Below, one piece after another: positions 22,488 to 30,788 of a DNA stretch of 50,688 bases. The stretch is from a virus, in the IMG/VR virus record IMGVR_UViG_3300044732_000890, positions 1 through 50,688 of that record; one strand, written 5' to 3'. How positions within the stretch are numbered: the first letter of the stretch is position 1; each line of letters begins with the position of its first letter. The position numbers and the translations under genes were made by a program. The notes below the pieces were generated by a model. It searched no databases and had not been told where the DNA came from. It was given only the letters and a program-made list of their open reading frames with translations.

Positions 22488-24325
22488 TGGCCCGCTCAAC
22501 GCTCATCGTTGATACAGAGACCTTCTCCAACGTCTTTTTGCTTGCCGGCAAGAACGTGGAGAATGGTCGACGGTTCCATTTTTGGCTACACGAAGTCGGG
22601 CCAGACCCGATCCGTGCGCTGATAAGGAACCCCGATGTGACGTTGGTGACGTTCAACGGTCGCTATTTTGATATCCCAGTGCTCGCCGCTGCAGCCAAGG
22701 GGATGACCGAGAGGGAGATCAAGGACCTCGCCAACGCCCTAATCGACGACCGCATGCCGCCATGGACCGCCGAACGCAAGTACGATCTACCCCGCGTAAC
22801 GGTTGATCACGTGGACCTTATGCAGGTTGCGCCCAGTTTTGTGGGTCTCAAAGCCTATGGTGCTCGGATGGGGATGCCGTGGCTCAAGGAGCTACCTTTC
22901 CCGCACGACGCCCAAATCCACCCGGAGCAGCTTGATGACGTTCTACACTATTGCTACAACGATCTCGACACTACTCACGAACTATTCAACCGGCTGCGCG
23001 AGCCGCTTGAGCTTCGCATCCAGATGAGCAAGGAGTATGGGGTGGACATGCGCTCCAAATCTGATACGCAGATGGCTGAGGCCGCCTTTATTAAGCGGCT
23101 GAACTTGAAGCGTGGGGAGCCCAATATCCCACCGTATGTTACGTACACCGCGCCCGATTACATTCAGTATCGTGATCCGGTTTTAACTCAGATCAAGGAG
23201 CAGATCGAAGCTCATCGCTTCCGGGTTAACCAGACTACCGGGCACGTGATCATGCCGGACTTTCTCAGTCAGCCAATCACTATCGGGCCGGGGACGTATC
23301 AAATGGGTGTGGGTGGTCTACATAGCACGCACGATAAAAGCGTATGCTATACCGCTGACGCTGAGTGGGGTCTGACTGACATTGATGCTGCGTCCTTTTA
23401 TCCCAGCATCATGGTGCATGCTAACATGATCCCGAAGAACACGGGTAAGGCTTTTCTTGACGAGTACCGGAGGATTTACGAGCGCCGCCTGACCGCTAAA
23501 CGCGTCGGGGATAAAACGACCGCTAACACACTCAAGATCTCTCTCAACGGCACCTTCGGCAAGACGGCAGACCGCTTTTCCCCACTATATAGCCCGGACC
23601 TGATGATCGCTATCACGCTCACGGGGCAGCTTGTGTTGATGTGTCTGATCGAGAGGTTCCACAACGCGGGGTTCTACGTAGCCTCCGCCAACACGGACGG
23701 TATCGCGGTCTGCTATCCCAACGCGGACCGAGGTGTATTGGAGCAGATCGTCAATGAGTTCTCAGCGGTTTCCAAGTTTGAATTTGAGTATACACCTTAC
23801 CGCGTACTGGCACTCAAAGATGTTAATAACTATATAGCTGTGACGCCGGAGCGCAAGATCAAAGCTAAGGGTTTGTACGCACCACCTGACCTGCGTAAGA
23901 ATCCATCGGCTTCGATCGTCGCCAAAGCCGTTGGTGAGTGGTTGAGCCGGGGAACCGCGTTCGAGGATACTATCCGCTCGGGCACCTTGACGGAGTTTTT
24001 GTCGGCTCGAAACGTAACCGGAGGAGCCGTTCAGGGTGAAACCTACCTTGGGAAGGTGGTTCGTTGGTATCAAAGCACCGATGCGTCACTTTCTCCCTTG
24101 ACTTATCAGAAGAATGGAAATAAGGTTCCCAAGACCGACGGGGCAAGAGCCCTTATGCTGATAACCCAAAACGAAATACCTGAGGATATAGATATTTCAT
24201 GGTACATCCGGGAGTGTGTTAGGGTAGCCAAGTTGCTAGGCTGTGCTCACTTTCTAACAACGGAACAGTTAGCCTGCGATCCCCCAAAACAAAGGAAGAT
24301 TAGGAGTAAAAAGAATGGAAATTGA
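22487..24325 (+). CDS. Family B DNA polymerase (compact)
   Basis: This 612-residue protein starts at the ATG at 22487, coupled by TGATG to the previous gene. Exonuclease: VDTET (Exo I, 8-12), FNGRYFD (Exo II), YCYNDLDTTHELF (Exo III). Polymerase: motif A DIDAASFYPSI (about 301), motif B KISLNGTFGK (about 349), motif C NTDG (about 402), then a KxKG-type region IKAKGLY. It is clearly shorter than typical PolB enzymes (750-900). In motif C the first Asp of DTD is Asn, while the second, metal-binding Asp is present. It would copy the genome, probably with 5-hydroxymethyl-dUTP. Confidence 0.93.
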   Translation: MARSTLIVDTETFSNVFLLAGKNVENGRRFHFWLHEVGPDPIRALIRNPDVTLVTFNGRYFDIPVLAAAAKGMTEREIKDLANALIDDRMPPWTAERKYDLPRVTVDHVDLMQVAPSFVGLKAYGARMGMPWLKELPFPHDAQIHPEQLDDVLHYCYNDLDTTHELFNRLREPLELRIQMSKEYGVDMRSKSDTQMAEAAFIKRLNLKRGEPNIPPYVTYTAPDYIQYRDPVLTQIKEQIEAHRFRVNQTTGHVIMPDFLSQPITIGPGTYQMGVGGLHSTHDKSVCYTADAEWGLTDIDAASFYPSIMVHANMIPKNTGKAFLDEYRRIYERRLTAKRVGDKTTANTLKISLNGTFGKTADRFSPLYSPDLMIAITLTGQLVLMCLIERFHNAGFYVASANTDGIAVCYPNADRGVLEQIVNEFSAVSKFEFEYTPYRVLALKDVNNYIAVTPERKIKAKGLYAPPDLRKNPSASIVAKAVGEWLSRGTAFEDTIRSGTLTEFLSARNVTGGAVQGETYLGKVVRWYQSTDASLSPLTYQKNGNKVPKTDGARALMLITQNEIPEDIDISWYIRECVRVAKLLGCAHFLTTEQLACDPPKQRKIRSKKNGN

Positions 24326-24644
24326 TAACGAAATCCCTCACAAGGTTTACGTGGTTATGTACGACGCAGCGAAGGATCTCAGCGACGCTAAACGCTTTGG
24401 CGAGCTGGAAGCAGTTTTTCTTCGACCCATATATGACGACGATAAAATTGATCCCGTTGAACGTGCGCGATCCGCTCTGAAACATTATGAGGATGGTGAT
24501 TATATCCTGATGATTGGCGATCCCATGCTTTGCGGAGTTGTTACGTCTGTTGCGTTGGAGTATTCTAATACGGAGCGTCTTAACGTGCTGCGCTGGGATA
24601 GGCGCAGTATGTCTTACAAACCGATGTCCTTGAATTTCACCTAA
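24315..24644 (+). CDS. Hypothetical protein overlapping the polymerase end
   Basis: This 109-residue acidic protein starts 11 bases inside the polymerase gene, with GGAG upstream. It begins MEIDNEIPHKVYVVMYDAAKDLSD and contains DGDYILMIGDPMLCGVV, an alpha/beta pattern. No family recognised; by place it belongs to the replication operon. Confidence 0.75.
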   Translation: MEIDNEIPHKVYVVMYDAAKDLSDAKRFGELEAVFLRPIYDDDKIDPVERARSALKHYEDGDYILMIGDPMLCGVVTSVALEYSNTERLNVLRWDRRSMSYKPMSLNFT

Positions 24645-24657
24645 GAAAGAGAACGCT

Positions 24658-25410
24658 ATGACCGATAAAGAAACTGACTGGAAGAACGCCCTGATCAAGG
24701 GTCCGCAAGCTCGCCCGCCCCGTATCGTCATCTATGGCGGTCACGGTATTGGCAAGTCTACGCTCGCTTCCAAGTTCCCAAACCCGATATTCATAAGCAC
24801 GGAAGACGGCTTGACGAGCATCGACACCACATCCTTCCCCAAGGCCGACAACCTCTCCGAGGTTGTAGACGCTATCAAGAAGCTGATGAAAGAGCCGCAC
24901 GACTTCAAGACCGTGGTGCTTGACTCGGTTGACTGGCTGGTGGAACCGCTGATCACGGAGCATATCGAGAGCTCGTTTGAGGCCAAGGACCTCGCCTATG
25001 GTAAGGGTAACATGCTCATCGCTGAGGAGTTCCGCAAGATCTTGCAGGGCTTTGATGTGCTGATCAAAAAGCGCAACATGAACGTGGTGCTTATCGCCCA
25101 CGCCGCTGTGGTGCGCTACGAGAACCCGATGACGGAGCCGTACGACCAGTTCCGCCCCAAGCTGCCTAACCGCTGCAACGCTTTGCTGCAGGAGTGGGCT
25201 GACGTTATGGCTTACGCTGCGTTTAAGGTCATCGTCAAGAAGACCGACGCCGGGTTCAACAACACCGTCAACCGTGGGGTGACCACCGGGGACCGTCTGC
25301 TGCACCTGATTGAGGCTCCGGCCTATATCGCCAAGAACCGTTACGGCACGCCGGACACCGTGCCGATGACGTTTGAAGACCTGTCCAAACACATCCCCGT
25401 AATCGTCTAA
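24658..25410 (+). CDS. Sak4-like RecA-fold ATPase (recombination)
   Basis: This 250-residue protein has Walker A YGGHGIGKST (about 27-36), Walker B VVLDSVDWL (about 83-91) and NVVLIAHA, as in AAA_24/Sak4 phage proteins. These are RecA-core, single-strand annealing or strand-exchange ATPases that work with an SSB. The SSB-like gene follows at 12 bases, which is the usual pairing. Confidence 0.85.
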   Translation: MTDKETDWKNALIKGPQARPPRIVIYGGHGIGKSTLASKFPNPIFISTEDGLTSIDTTSFPKADNLSEVVDAIKKLMKEPHDFKTVVLDSVDWLVEPLITEHIESSFEAKDLAYGKGNMLIAEEFRKILQGFDVLIKKRNMNVVLIAHAAVVRYENPMTEPYDQFRPKLPNRCNALLQEWADVMAYAAFKVIVKKTDAGFNNTVNRGVTTGDRLLHLIEAPAYIAKNRYGTPDTVPMTFEDLSKHIPVIV

Positions 25411-25422
25411 AGGAGAATCAAC

Positions 25423-25929
25423 ATGGTTACTTTCAATTGGGACAACGACGACTATCAAGACAAGCGTCCTAACTACGATCCAGTACCTCCGGGCATCTAC
25501 CGGCTGAAGGCTCTCGAGGCCGAGGAGAAGACGACCTCCACCGGCGGTGAGATGATCTCCGTGAAGTACCGGATCTGTGAAGGTGAGTACGAGGGCCGCC
25601 TGATCTGGAACAACTTCAACGTGGTCAACAAGTCGGCTCAGGCCGAGCGCATCGGACGCTCACAGGTCGCGGCTTGGGCTCGCGCTTGTGGTAAGCCGAA
25701 TGCCAGTTCCACCGATCAGCTTCTGGACGCTCCGTTCTCGGCCCGCGTCAAGATCGAGGAGCAGGCGGGTTACAAGCCTCGTAACCAGATCAACGGCTTC
25801 TTGGCGGAAGCTCCCCGTCCCGCCGAGTCGGCAAAGCCCGCTGCCGCTCCCAAGGCTGCGACCGCTAAGCCCGCTGCTGCGCCCAAGCCTCCGATGGGTA
25901 ACCAAAAGAACCCATGGGAAAATGACTAA
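25423..25929 (+). CDS. Single-strand-DNA-binding-like protein (DUF669)
   Basis: This 168-residue protein starts with an OB-like part of the DUF669 type (YDPVPPGIYRLKALEAEEKTT, then ISVKYRICEGEYEGRLIWNNFNV). From about residue 130 there is an Ala/Pro/Lys linker (AAPKAATAKPAAAPKPP), ending in an acidic NPWEND tip that resembles SSB tails that bind partner proteins. It likely covers single strands for the Sak4-like ATPase. Good AAAGGAG site. Confidence 0.83.
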   Translation: MVTFNWDNDDYQDKRPNYDPVPPGIYRLKALEAEEKTTSTGGEMISVKYRICEGEYEGRLIWNNFNVVNKSAQAERIGRSQVAAWARACGKPNASSTDQLLDAPFSARVKIEEQAGYKPRNQINGFLAEAPRPAESAKPAAAPKAATAKPAAAPKPPMGNQKNPWEND

Positions 25930-25937
25930 GGGTATCT

Positions 25938-25969
25938 GTGGGGGCTTCGGCCCCCACCAAATTATTTTT
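25938..25969 (+). terminator. Intrinsic terminator before P7
   Basis: GTGGGGGC-TTCG-GCCCCCAC (8 base pairs, UUCG loop), then CAAATTATTTTTG. The T-rich part is also the upstream block of promoter P7. Confidence 0.85.
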
Positions 25970-25989
25970 GGGCGACCTAAAAATAACGC

Positions 25990-26018
25990 TTGACTTTTGC
26001 GCCGGCAGGCCTCATATT
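25990..26018 (+). promoter_or_regulatory. Early promoter P7
   Basis: CTTGACT-N17-TCATATT, preceded by CTAAAAATAACG. Leader ACTGATAACGGAGAA without hairpin. Confidence 0.85.
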
Positions 26019-26047
26019 GGACTCAAGACTGATAACGGAGAACCAAG

Positions 26048-26911
26048 ATGACCGACTTCTTTGACCACCTCCCCGAGTTTGAAATCATCGAAGGCCCGGC
26101 TCGTCCGGCCCAGACCCGTCAGACGTTCCCCTGCGAAAGCTGCGGCGGCAAGGGTAAGGTCGCCAAGGTGTACGGCTATACGCCGATGACCCAGCGCACC
26201 TACATGAACACCTGTCCGATTTGCAAAGGTAAGGGCCACTTCTTCACCTCCTACGCCGATCGTCAGAAGTCTCAGGCTCAAGCCGCTGCTGCTAAGGTTC
26301 GCAAGGCTGAGGCCGCCCGTGAGGACTTTGATACCGCCAACCCCGGCGTCCGCGAGTTCCTTATGGGTGCTATGAATTGGTCGAGCTTCGCCGCTTCCTT
26401 GTTTGAGAGCCTCGCCAAGCACCATAGCCTCTCGGAGAAACAACTTGCGGCGGCTCAGAGCATGATGGAGAAGGCCAAGTCTCGCGACGCCGAGCGCAAC
26501 GCTAAGCGCGCAGCCAATACCGTGACGCTGGATGCCTCCAACATCCTCGGCATGTTCTCTACGGCCAAGGCCAACGGCTTGAACCGTCGCGCCCTGCTGG
26601 CCGGTGGCACCGAGGGTAAGCTCAAGGTCACCCCGTCCTCGGACACGAGCCGCAACGCTGGTGGTCTGTGGGTCACGGTCGACGACGAGTTCGTCGGCGG
26701 CATCAGCAAGACCGGCGAGTTCCAGCCGCGCAGCAACACCCCGGCATGGGCTAAGGACGCCCTGCTCCGCATGGCTGCCGACCCGGCTGGCGAGGCTCGC
26801 CTCTACGGTCAGCGTACCGGCGTGTGCTGTTGCTGTGGTCGCGAGCTTACCGACCCGGTCAGCATCGAGGCTGGAATAGGCCCGATATGTGCAGAGAAGT
26901 GGGGGCTCTAA
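26048..26911 (+). CDS. Zinc-finger protein with DnaJ-like CxxCxGxG and C-terminal DUF6011-like part
   Basis: This 287-residue protein has CESCGGKGK (Cys29, Cys32) and CPICKGKGH (Cys56, Cys59), which make one DnaJ-type zinc site. A helical, Ala-rich middle and a basic domain GGLWVTVDDEFVGGISKTG follow. The end CCCCGRELTDPVSIEAGIGPICAEKWG is the DUF6011-type treble-clef pattern that appears in many phage and plasmid proteins. It probably binds nucleic acid; the exact role is unknown. It is transcribed alone between P7 and a terminator that overlaps its stop. Confidence 0.78.
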   Translation: MTDFFDHLPEFEIIEGPARPAQTRQTFPCESCGGKGKVAKVYGYTPMTQRTYMNTCPICKGKGHFFTSYADRQKSQAQAAAAKVRKAEAAREDFDTANPGVREFLMGAMNWSSFAASLFESLAKHHSLSEKQLAAAQSMMEKAKSRDAERNAKRAANTVTLDASNILGMFSTAKANGLNRRALLAGGTEGKLKVTPSSDTSRNAGGLWVTVDDEFVGGISKTGEFQPRSNTPAWAKDALLRMAADPAGEARLYGQRTGVCCCCGRELTDPVSIEAGIGPICAEKWGL

Positions 26912-26933
26912 GCCCCCATCAAATTATTTTTTG
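26900..26933 (+). terminator. Intrinsic terminator overlapping a stop codon, before P8
   Basis: TGGGGGCT-CTA-AGCCCCCA (8 base pairs); the TAA stop of the zinc-finger gene lies in the loop and stem. TCAAATTATTTTTT follows. Confidence 0.85.
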
Positions 26934-26952
26934 GGCAGCCTAAAAATAACAC

Positions 26953-26981
26953 TTGACTTTTGAGAGCATCGGTGGCATATT
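26953..26981 (+). promoter_or_regulatory. Early promoter P8
   Basis: CTTGACT-N17-GCATATT, preceded by CTAAAAATAACA; leader CTGAATAACGGAGAAA. It drives the nuclease / MT-A70 pair and what follows, to about 30.75 kb. Confidence 0.85.
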
Positions 26982-27011
26982 GGGTTCACAACTGAATAAC
27001 GGAGAAACAAG

Positions 27012-27575
27012 ATGACTATCCGCACCGTCAAAGATGCTGACTCAATACATAAGCTCGTAGGTCTGTATGCCGCGCTTCAGTCAGCGCGAGTTTCGTCTGG
27101 ATACTTTGTAGAGGACCGGGTAGCTGATGTTTTATCTACGTTATACACCGGGACGTTAGTCAAGCGGTTCAAGATTAAATCTCCTAATTCAGATAGAAAA
27201 ACGAAACAGTTCGATGTAGCAATTCGTAACGGTAACTCTCTAGATGTGTTTGAAATTAAAACATACGCGGGAGATTCATTTACCTATTCTGAAGATACTG
27301 TGTTCAAGTCCATTTACACCGACTTGGAAGTTCTAAAATCCGCAAATCCCGGTGTTGATGTAAAGCTATACTATGTGTTTTCAGATATTGATAGTGAGTT
27401 TGCGATACGTATGAAGAAAGAAAAAGTTGTCGGTGTGATATCGTTTGCCGATATAGGTCTGAATGCAAACGAACTTATCATCGAAGGTATGATGCTAAAA
27501 TTCAATAAGAACCTCGCTGACCTGTCCATTTCTGATAATCTCAAGAAAGCTATAACTGATGAATTCTCAGCGTAA
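27012..27575 (+). CDS. PD-(D/E)XK endonuclease-like protein, partner of the MT-A70 methyltransferase
   Basis: This 187-residue protein has a restriction-endonuclease-type core: Glu34 in YFVEDRVADVL, Asp68 in KQFDVAIRNG and Glu81-x-Lys83 in VFEIKTYAG. The C-terminal 80 residues are helical. The reading frame is visibly A+T-richer than its neighbours, a sign of separate origin. Its end overlaps the methyltransferase start by 17 bases, so both are made together, like a small restriction-modification pair. It could also be a nuclease that spares modified DNA. No family name can be given. Confidence 0.65.
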   Translation: MTIRTVKDADSIHKLVGLYAALQSARVSSGYFVEDRVADVLSTLYTGTLVKRFKIKSPNSDRKTKQFDVAIRNGNSLDVFEIKTYAGDSFTYSEDTVFKSIYTDLEVLKSANPGVDVKLYYVFSDIDSEFAIRMKKEKVVGVISFADIGLNANELIIEGMMLKFNKNLADLSISDNLKKAITDEFSA

Positions 27576-28104
27576 ATATAAGGTGATATACGCCGACCCG
27601 CCGTGGAACTTTGAAACGTACTCTGAAAAGGGACAAGTCAAAACCCCTCACAGACATTACGGTTGCATGACCGAAGCCGATATCGGAAAACTACCGATAT
27701 CAGATATTGCTGACAAGGACTGCGCACTATTTATGTGGATAATAGACAGTCATCTACACCACGCGATGAAAATTATTGAGCAGTGGGGTTTTACTTATAA
27801 AACTGTCGCGTTTGTCTGGGCTAAAACCACCAAGCATAACAAATGGCATTTTGGGCAAGGCTACTGGACCCGTAAAAACCCAGAAATATGTTTGATGGCC
27901 ACTAGAGGTTCTCCTAAAAAAGCTTCTTGGGCTGTACGTCAGCTTGTAGTTGCTCCGGTTAGGGAGCATTCTCGTAAGCCTGACGAAGTCCGGGAGGGTA
28001 TTGTTCAGCTGATGGGCGATGTACCTAGGATTGAACTGTTTGCAAGGACTACAACTCCCGGTTGGGACGTATACGGCAACGAAACAGATAAATTTAAACC
28101 ATGA
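27559..28104 (+). CDS. MT-A70 family adenine-N6 methyltransferase
   Basis: This 181-residue protein has the catalytic DPPW (13-16, in YADPPWNF), KDCALFMWI, FVWAKTT and NPEICLMATRG, all typical of small phage MT-A70 enzymes that methylate adenine N6 in DNA. The C-terminal FARTTTPGWDVYGNE is the usual end. It overlaps both the nuclease-like gene before and the next gene (4 bases, ATGA). Confidence 0.93.
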   Translation: MNSQRKYKVIYADPPWNFETYSEKGQVKTPHRHYGCMTEADIGKLPISDIADKDCALFMWIIDSHLHHAMKIIEQWGFTYKTVAFVWAKTTKHNKWHFGQGYWTRKNPEICLMATRGSPKKASWAVRQLVVAPVREHSRKPDEVREGIVQLMGDVPRIELFARTTTPGWDVYGNETDKFKP

Positions 28105-28916
28105 CCGACATCATTACACGTATCTATGACGCGATCAAGCGGGAGAGGCAAGGTTCAAAGTACCTTTCCCGGCTTGGAGCTAGCAGCTTTGGGCAGGAAT
28201 GCCTTCGTCGCACGTATCTCAGCTGGAGGGGGTTCGCTTTTAGCGATTTCGACGGTCGCATGCTACGGCTATTTGAGACCGGTCACCTTCAAGAGGCTCG
28301 CATCGTCGACGATCTCCGTCGGGCCGGGTTTGCTGTTTGGGATAAGGATGAAGATGGTAACCAGTTTGGTTTTACCGATACAACAGGTCATCTTATTGCC
28401 AAACTTGACGGTGTGATCAAAGGCATACCCGGAGATGAAGACACACCGCACACTCTTGAAATCAAAACTCACTCGCGCAAGTCGTTTGACACGCTGATCA
28501 AGAAAGGTATGAAAGAGGTCAAGTTTGAACACTATGTTCAGATGCAAATCGGCATGTGGCTTTCCGGTATCTCTAAAGGTTTGTACGTCGCTTTGTGTAA
28601 GGACGATGAAGCTTACCATGTAGAATTTGTTGAACCCGACGAGGAGGTGCTTACGGCGCTTAAAGAACGGTTAGACACCTTGTTAACTGCCTCTCTTGTC
28701 CCGGCTGGTATTTCAGAAAACCCGGATAAATTTCCCTGTGCGTGGTGCGATATGAAAGCCGTATGCTATGGGTTGGATAAACCGGACCGGAACTGTCGCA
28801 CGTGTGTTAACTGTGAGCCAATAGAAGATGGCGGATGGATGTGTTCGCTTACCTCTACCGGGCTTACCAAGCAAGAACAGGAGAAGGCTTGTGACCTCTA
28901 CTCGTCCCGCCTTTAA
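28101..28916 (+). CDS. RecB/Cas4-like PD-(D/E)XK nuclease with cysteine cluster
   Basis: This 271-residue protein has SSFGQECLRRTYLSW near the start, ETGHLQE, the core LDG ... EIKTH and QMQIGMW, in RecB/Cas4-nuclease order. A Cys-rich C-terminus follows (CAWCDMKAVC, then CRTCVNC), which with Cys in the first motif could hold an iron-sulfur cluster. It would process DNA ends for recombination together with the Sak4-like protein. It overlaps the helicase gene by 26 bases. Confidence 0.85.
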   Translation: MTDIITRIYDAIKRERQGSKYLSRLGASSFGQECLRRTYLSWRGFAFSDFDGRMLRLFETGHLQEARIVDDLRRAGFAVWDKDEDGNQFGFTDTTGHLIAKLDGVIKGIPGDEDTPHTLEIKTHSRKSFDTLIKKGMKEVKFEHYVQMQIGMWLSGISKGLYVALCKDDEAYHVEFVEPDEEVLTALKERLDTLLTASLVPAGISENPDKFPCAWCDMKAVCYGLDKPDRNCRTCVNCEPIEDGGWMCSLTSTGLTKQEQEKACDLYSSRL

Positions 28917-30312
28917 GTATCTCACCGAGCCACGTAAACATCAGGTTGCCGCTCTTGAGAAAATGGGCGACAAGCACGCTTTCGGTCTATTCATGGACGT
29001 GGGTACCGGCAAGAGCTGGACCACGATCGCTGTGATGGGTCGCCGGTTCTGTGCCGGGGAGAGCGATCACGCCCTGATCATCTCCAAGAACGGAGTTCAG
29101 ACTCAGTGGGTGAATTCTGAGATACCTAAACACCTCCACCCAGACATTCCCCGGCAAACGATGGTCTACCGTAATAGCGCCGCGCTTAATAAGCGCCTTG
29201 ATGAGCTGCTGAGGTTTGACGGTCTGAAGGTTCTGGCTATGAACGTGGAGTCTATTGCCACACCCGCCGGGTTTGAGGCGGCGTCTCGTTTCCTCCGGGC
29301 GGGTAACGGTCGGGGAGCTATCTACCTTGACGAAAGCCAGACTATCAAGAGTGCGGGAGCCAAGCGCACTCGCGCTGCTCTACGCCTCGGCAAGCTCGCC
29401 AAGTACCGCATGATTCTGACAGGTACGCCCATTTCCAAGGATGTAGTTGACCTGTACTCCCAGCTTTCGTTTCTTGATCAGGACATTCTTAGGCTAACCC
29501 GCAAGGCGGACTTTATCCGCAACTATTGTGTGACGGTCATGACGCCTTACGGTGAAGAGATCGTCGGTCAGAAAAATGTTGAACAGCTTCAGGCTCAAAT
29601 AGACCCTCACATTTTTCGCATCACTTCGGCGGAAGCGTTGGACCTCCCTCCTCGCGTCTATGACCAGATCCCGTTCGAACTTTCAGAAGAGCAACTTCAT
29701 CTTATTCGGCAGATCAAGAATGACTATTATACCGCTGACGCCGCAGGTGAAGCCACAGTTAGCAATGCCGCAGCCGCTTTAACACGCATACAGCAGGTTT
29801 CCTGCGGTTTTCTCCCGCTTGATGACGGAACGATTAGGGAGCTGTCGAATCCTCGTCTAGACGCCTTGCTATCCCTTCTAGAGCAACGCAAAGGGAAGGC
29901 GATCATCTGGTGTCGGTTTAATGAAGATATCAAGCGTGTGTGGCAGTCTCTCAGCCCGCTGGGTGTTCACTACTTCGGCAAAACTTCTCCGGCAGACCGG
30001 GAGACGGCTCTCTCCGCGTTCATGGACCCCGACTCTGGTATCCGCTACCTGATCGCCAACCCAGAGGCGGCCGGGACCGGGCTCAACCTTCAGGGTATCT
30101 GCCAGACCAATGTCTACTACTCGAACTCGTTTAATGCTCTGTCTCGGTGGCAGTCAGAGGGTCGAACGTGGCGAGATGGCACACTCGGCTCCGTCACCTA
30201 CTTTGACCTTGTCGCTAACCGCTCACCCGACAAGCGTGTACTAAAAAACCTCAACGACAAGAAATCTATATCCGACCTAAACCTTGATGAGTACCGGGAG
30301 TTAATGAAGTGA
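28891..30312 (+). CDS. SF2 (SNF2-like) DNA helicase/translocase
   Basis: This 473-residue protein counts from the GTG at 28891, which has GGAGAAGG upstream; the frame is open earlier but inside the nuclease gene. Motifs: Walker A DVGTGKSWTT, DEAD-like YLDESQTIKS, LTGTPIS (III), IIWCRFNEDIKRVW (IV), EAAGTGLNLQ (V) and RWQSEGRTWRDG (VI). Such proteins remodel forks or load recombinases in phages. It is coupled to the next gene by GTGA. Confidence 0.9.
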   Translation: MTSTRPAFKYLTEPRKHQVAALEKMGDKHAFGLFMDVGTGKSWTTIAVMGRRFCAGESDHALIISKNGVQTQWVNSEIPKHLHPDIPRQTMVYRNSAALNKRLDELLRFDGLKVLAMNVESIATPAGFEAASRFLRAGNGRGAIYLDESQTIKSAGAKRTRAALRLGKLAKYRMILTGTPISKDVVDLYSQLSFLDQDILRLTRKADFIRNYCVTVMTPYGEEIVGQKNVEQLQAQIDPHIFRITSAEALDLPPRVYDQIPFELSEEQLHLIRQIKNDYYTADAAGEATVSNAAAALTRIQQVSCGFLPLDDGTIRELSNPRLDALLSLLEQRKGKAIIWCRFNEDIKRVWQSLSPLGVHYFGKTSPADRETALSAFMDPDSGIRYLIANPEAAGTGLNLQGICQTNVYYSNSFNALSRWQSEGRTWRDGTLGSVTYFDLVANRSPDKRVLKNLNDKKSISDLNLDEYRELMK

Positions 30313-30746
30313 CATTGGTTGAACTAACAGAAGCCTACATCCGAGCTAGACTTGATAACATGATAGCAAAGCCTGTTAAAAAGCCGAAGCCGGTTGCTCC
30401 CCCAAAGCCTAAGATAGTCGTTATGCCTCCCGTAAAAAGCAGCTTGTATGACGTAGATAGAATCATCGCCGCCGTCGCGATCGCATACAACGTCACACCC
30501 GAAGAAATTAGAGGGCGGAGCCGTAAGAAAAATATTGCATGGGTTAGACATCATGTCACCTGGGAACTGTATACCAAGCGTAGCGATCTATCTCTCGTAA
30601 CCATAGCCGTAGTAACTAACCGCGTATGTCACACGAGCGTGATCAATTCGGTTGATGCGTTTAAAAAGAACATGCATCGATTTGAAAAAGAGATAGCTCG
30701 GGTTGAATCCGAACTCGCACCACCTCCCGTCGTCAACGGTGCGTAA
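30309..30746 (+). CDS. DnaA domain IV-like DNA-binding protein
   Basis: This 145-residue protein has a Pro/Lys-rich N-terminus (KPVKKPKPVAPPKPK), then a domain like the DnaA C-terminal helix-turn-helix: IIAAVAIAYNVTPEEIRGRSRKKNIAWVRHHVTWELYTKRSDLSL, with the DnaA pattern of V, then G.SR, then AR. The IG...GRDHTTV end is degenerate (VVTNRVCHTSVINSVDAF), yet HTSV resembles HTTV. There is no ATPase domain. It may bind DnaA boxes in the phage or host origin. GTG start overlapping the helicase stop, with GGGAG upstream. Confidence 0.75.
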   Translation: MTLVELTEAYIRARLDNMIAKPVKKPKPVAPPKPKIVVMPPVKSSLYDVDRIIAAVAIAYNVTPEEIRGRSRKKNIAWVRHHVTWELYTKRSDLSLVTIAVVTNRVCHTSVINSVDAFKKNMHRFEKEIARVESELAPPPVVNGA

Positions 30747-30751
30747 ACTTA

Positions 30752-30780
30752 GCCGAGGCTTCGGCCTCGGCAACTTCTTA
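30752..30780 (+). terminator. Intrinsic terminator after the DnaA-like gene
   Basis: GCCGAGGC-TTCG-GCCTCGGC (8 base pairs, UUCG loop), then AACTTCTTA. The next gene starts 9 bases later, and no CTTGAC promoter stands in between. Confidence 0.7.
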
Positions 30781-30788
30781 GGTGAAAC

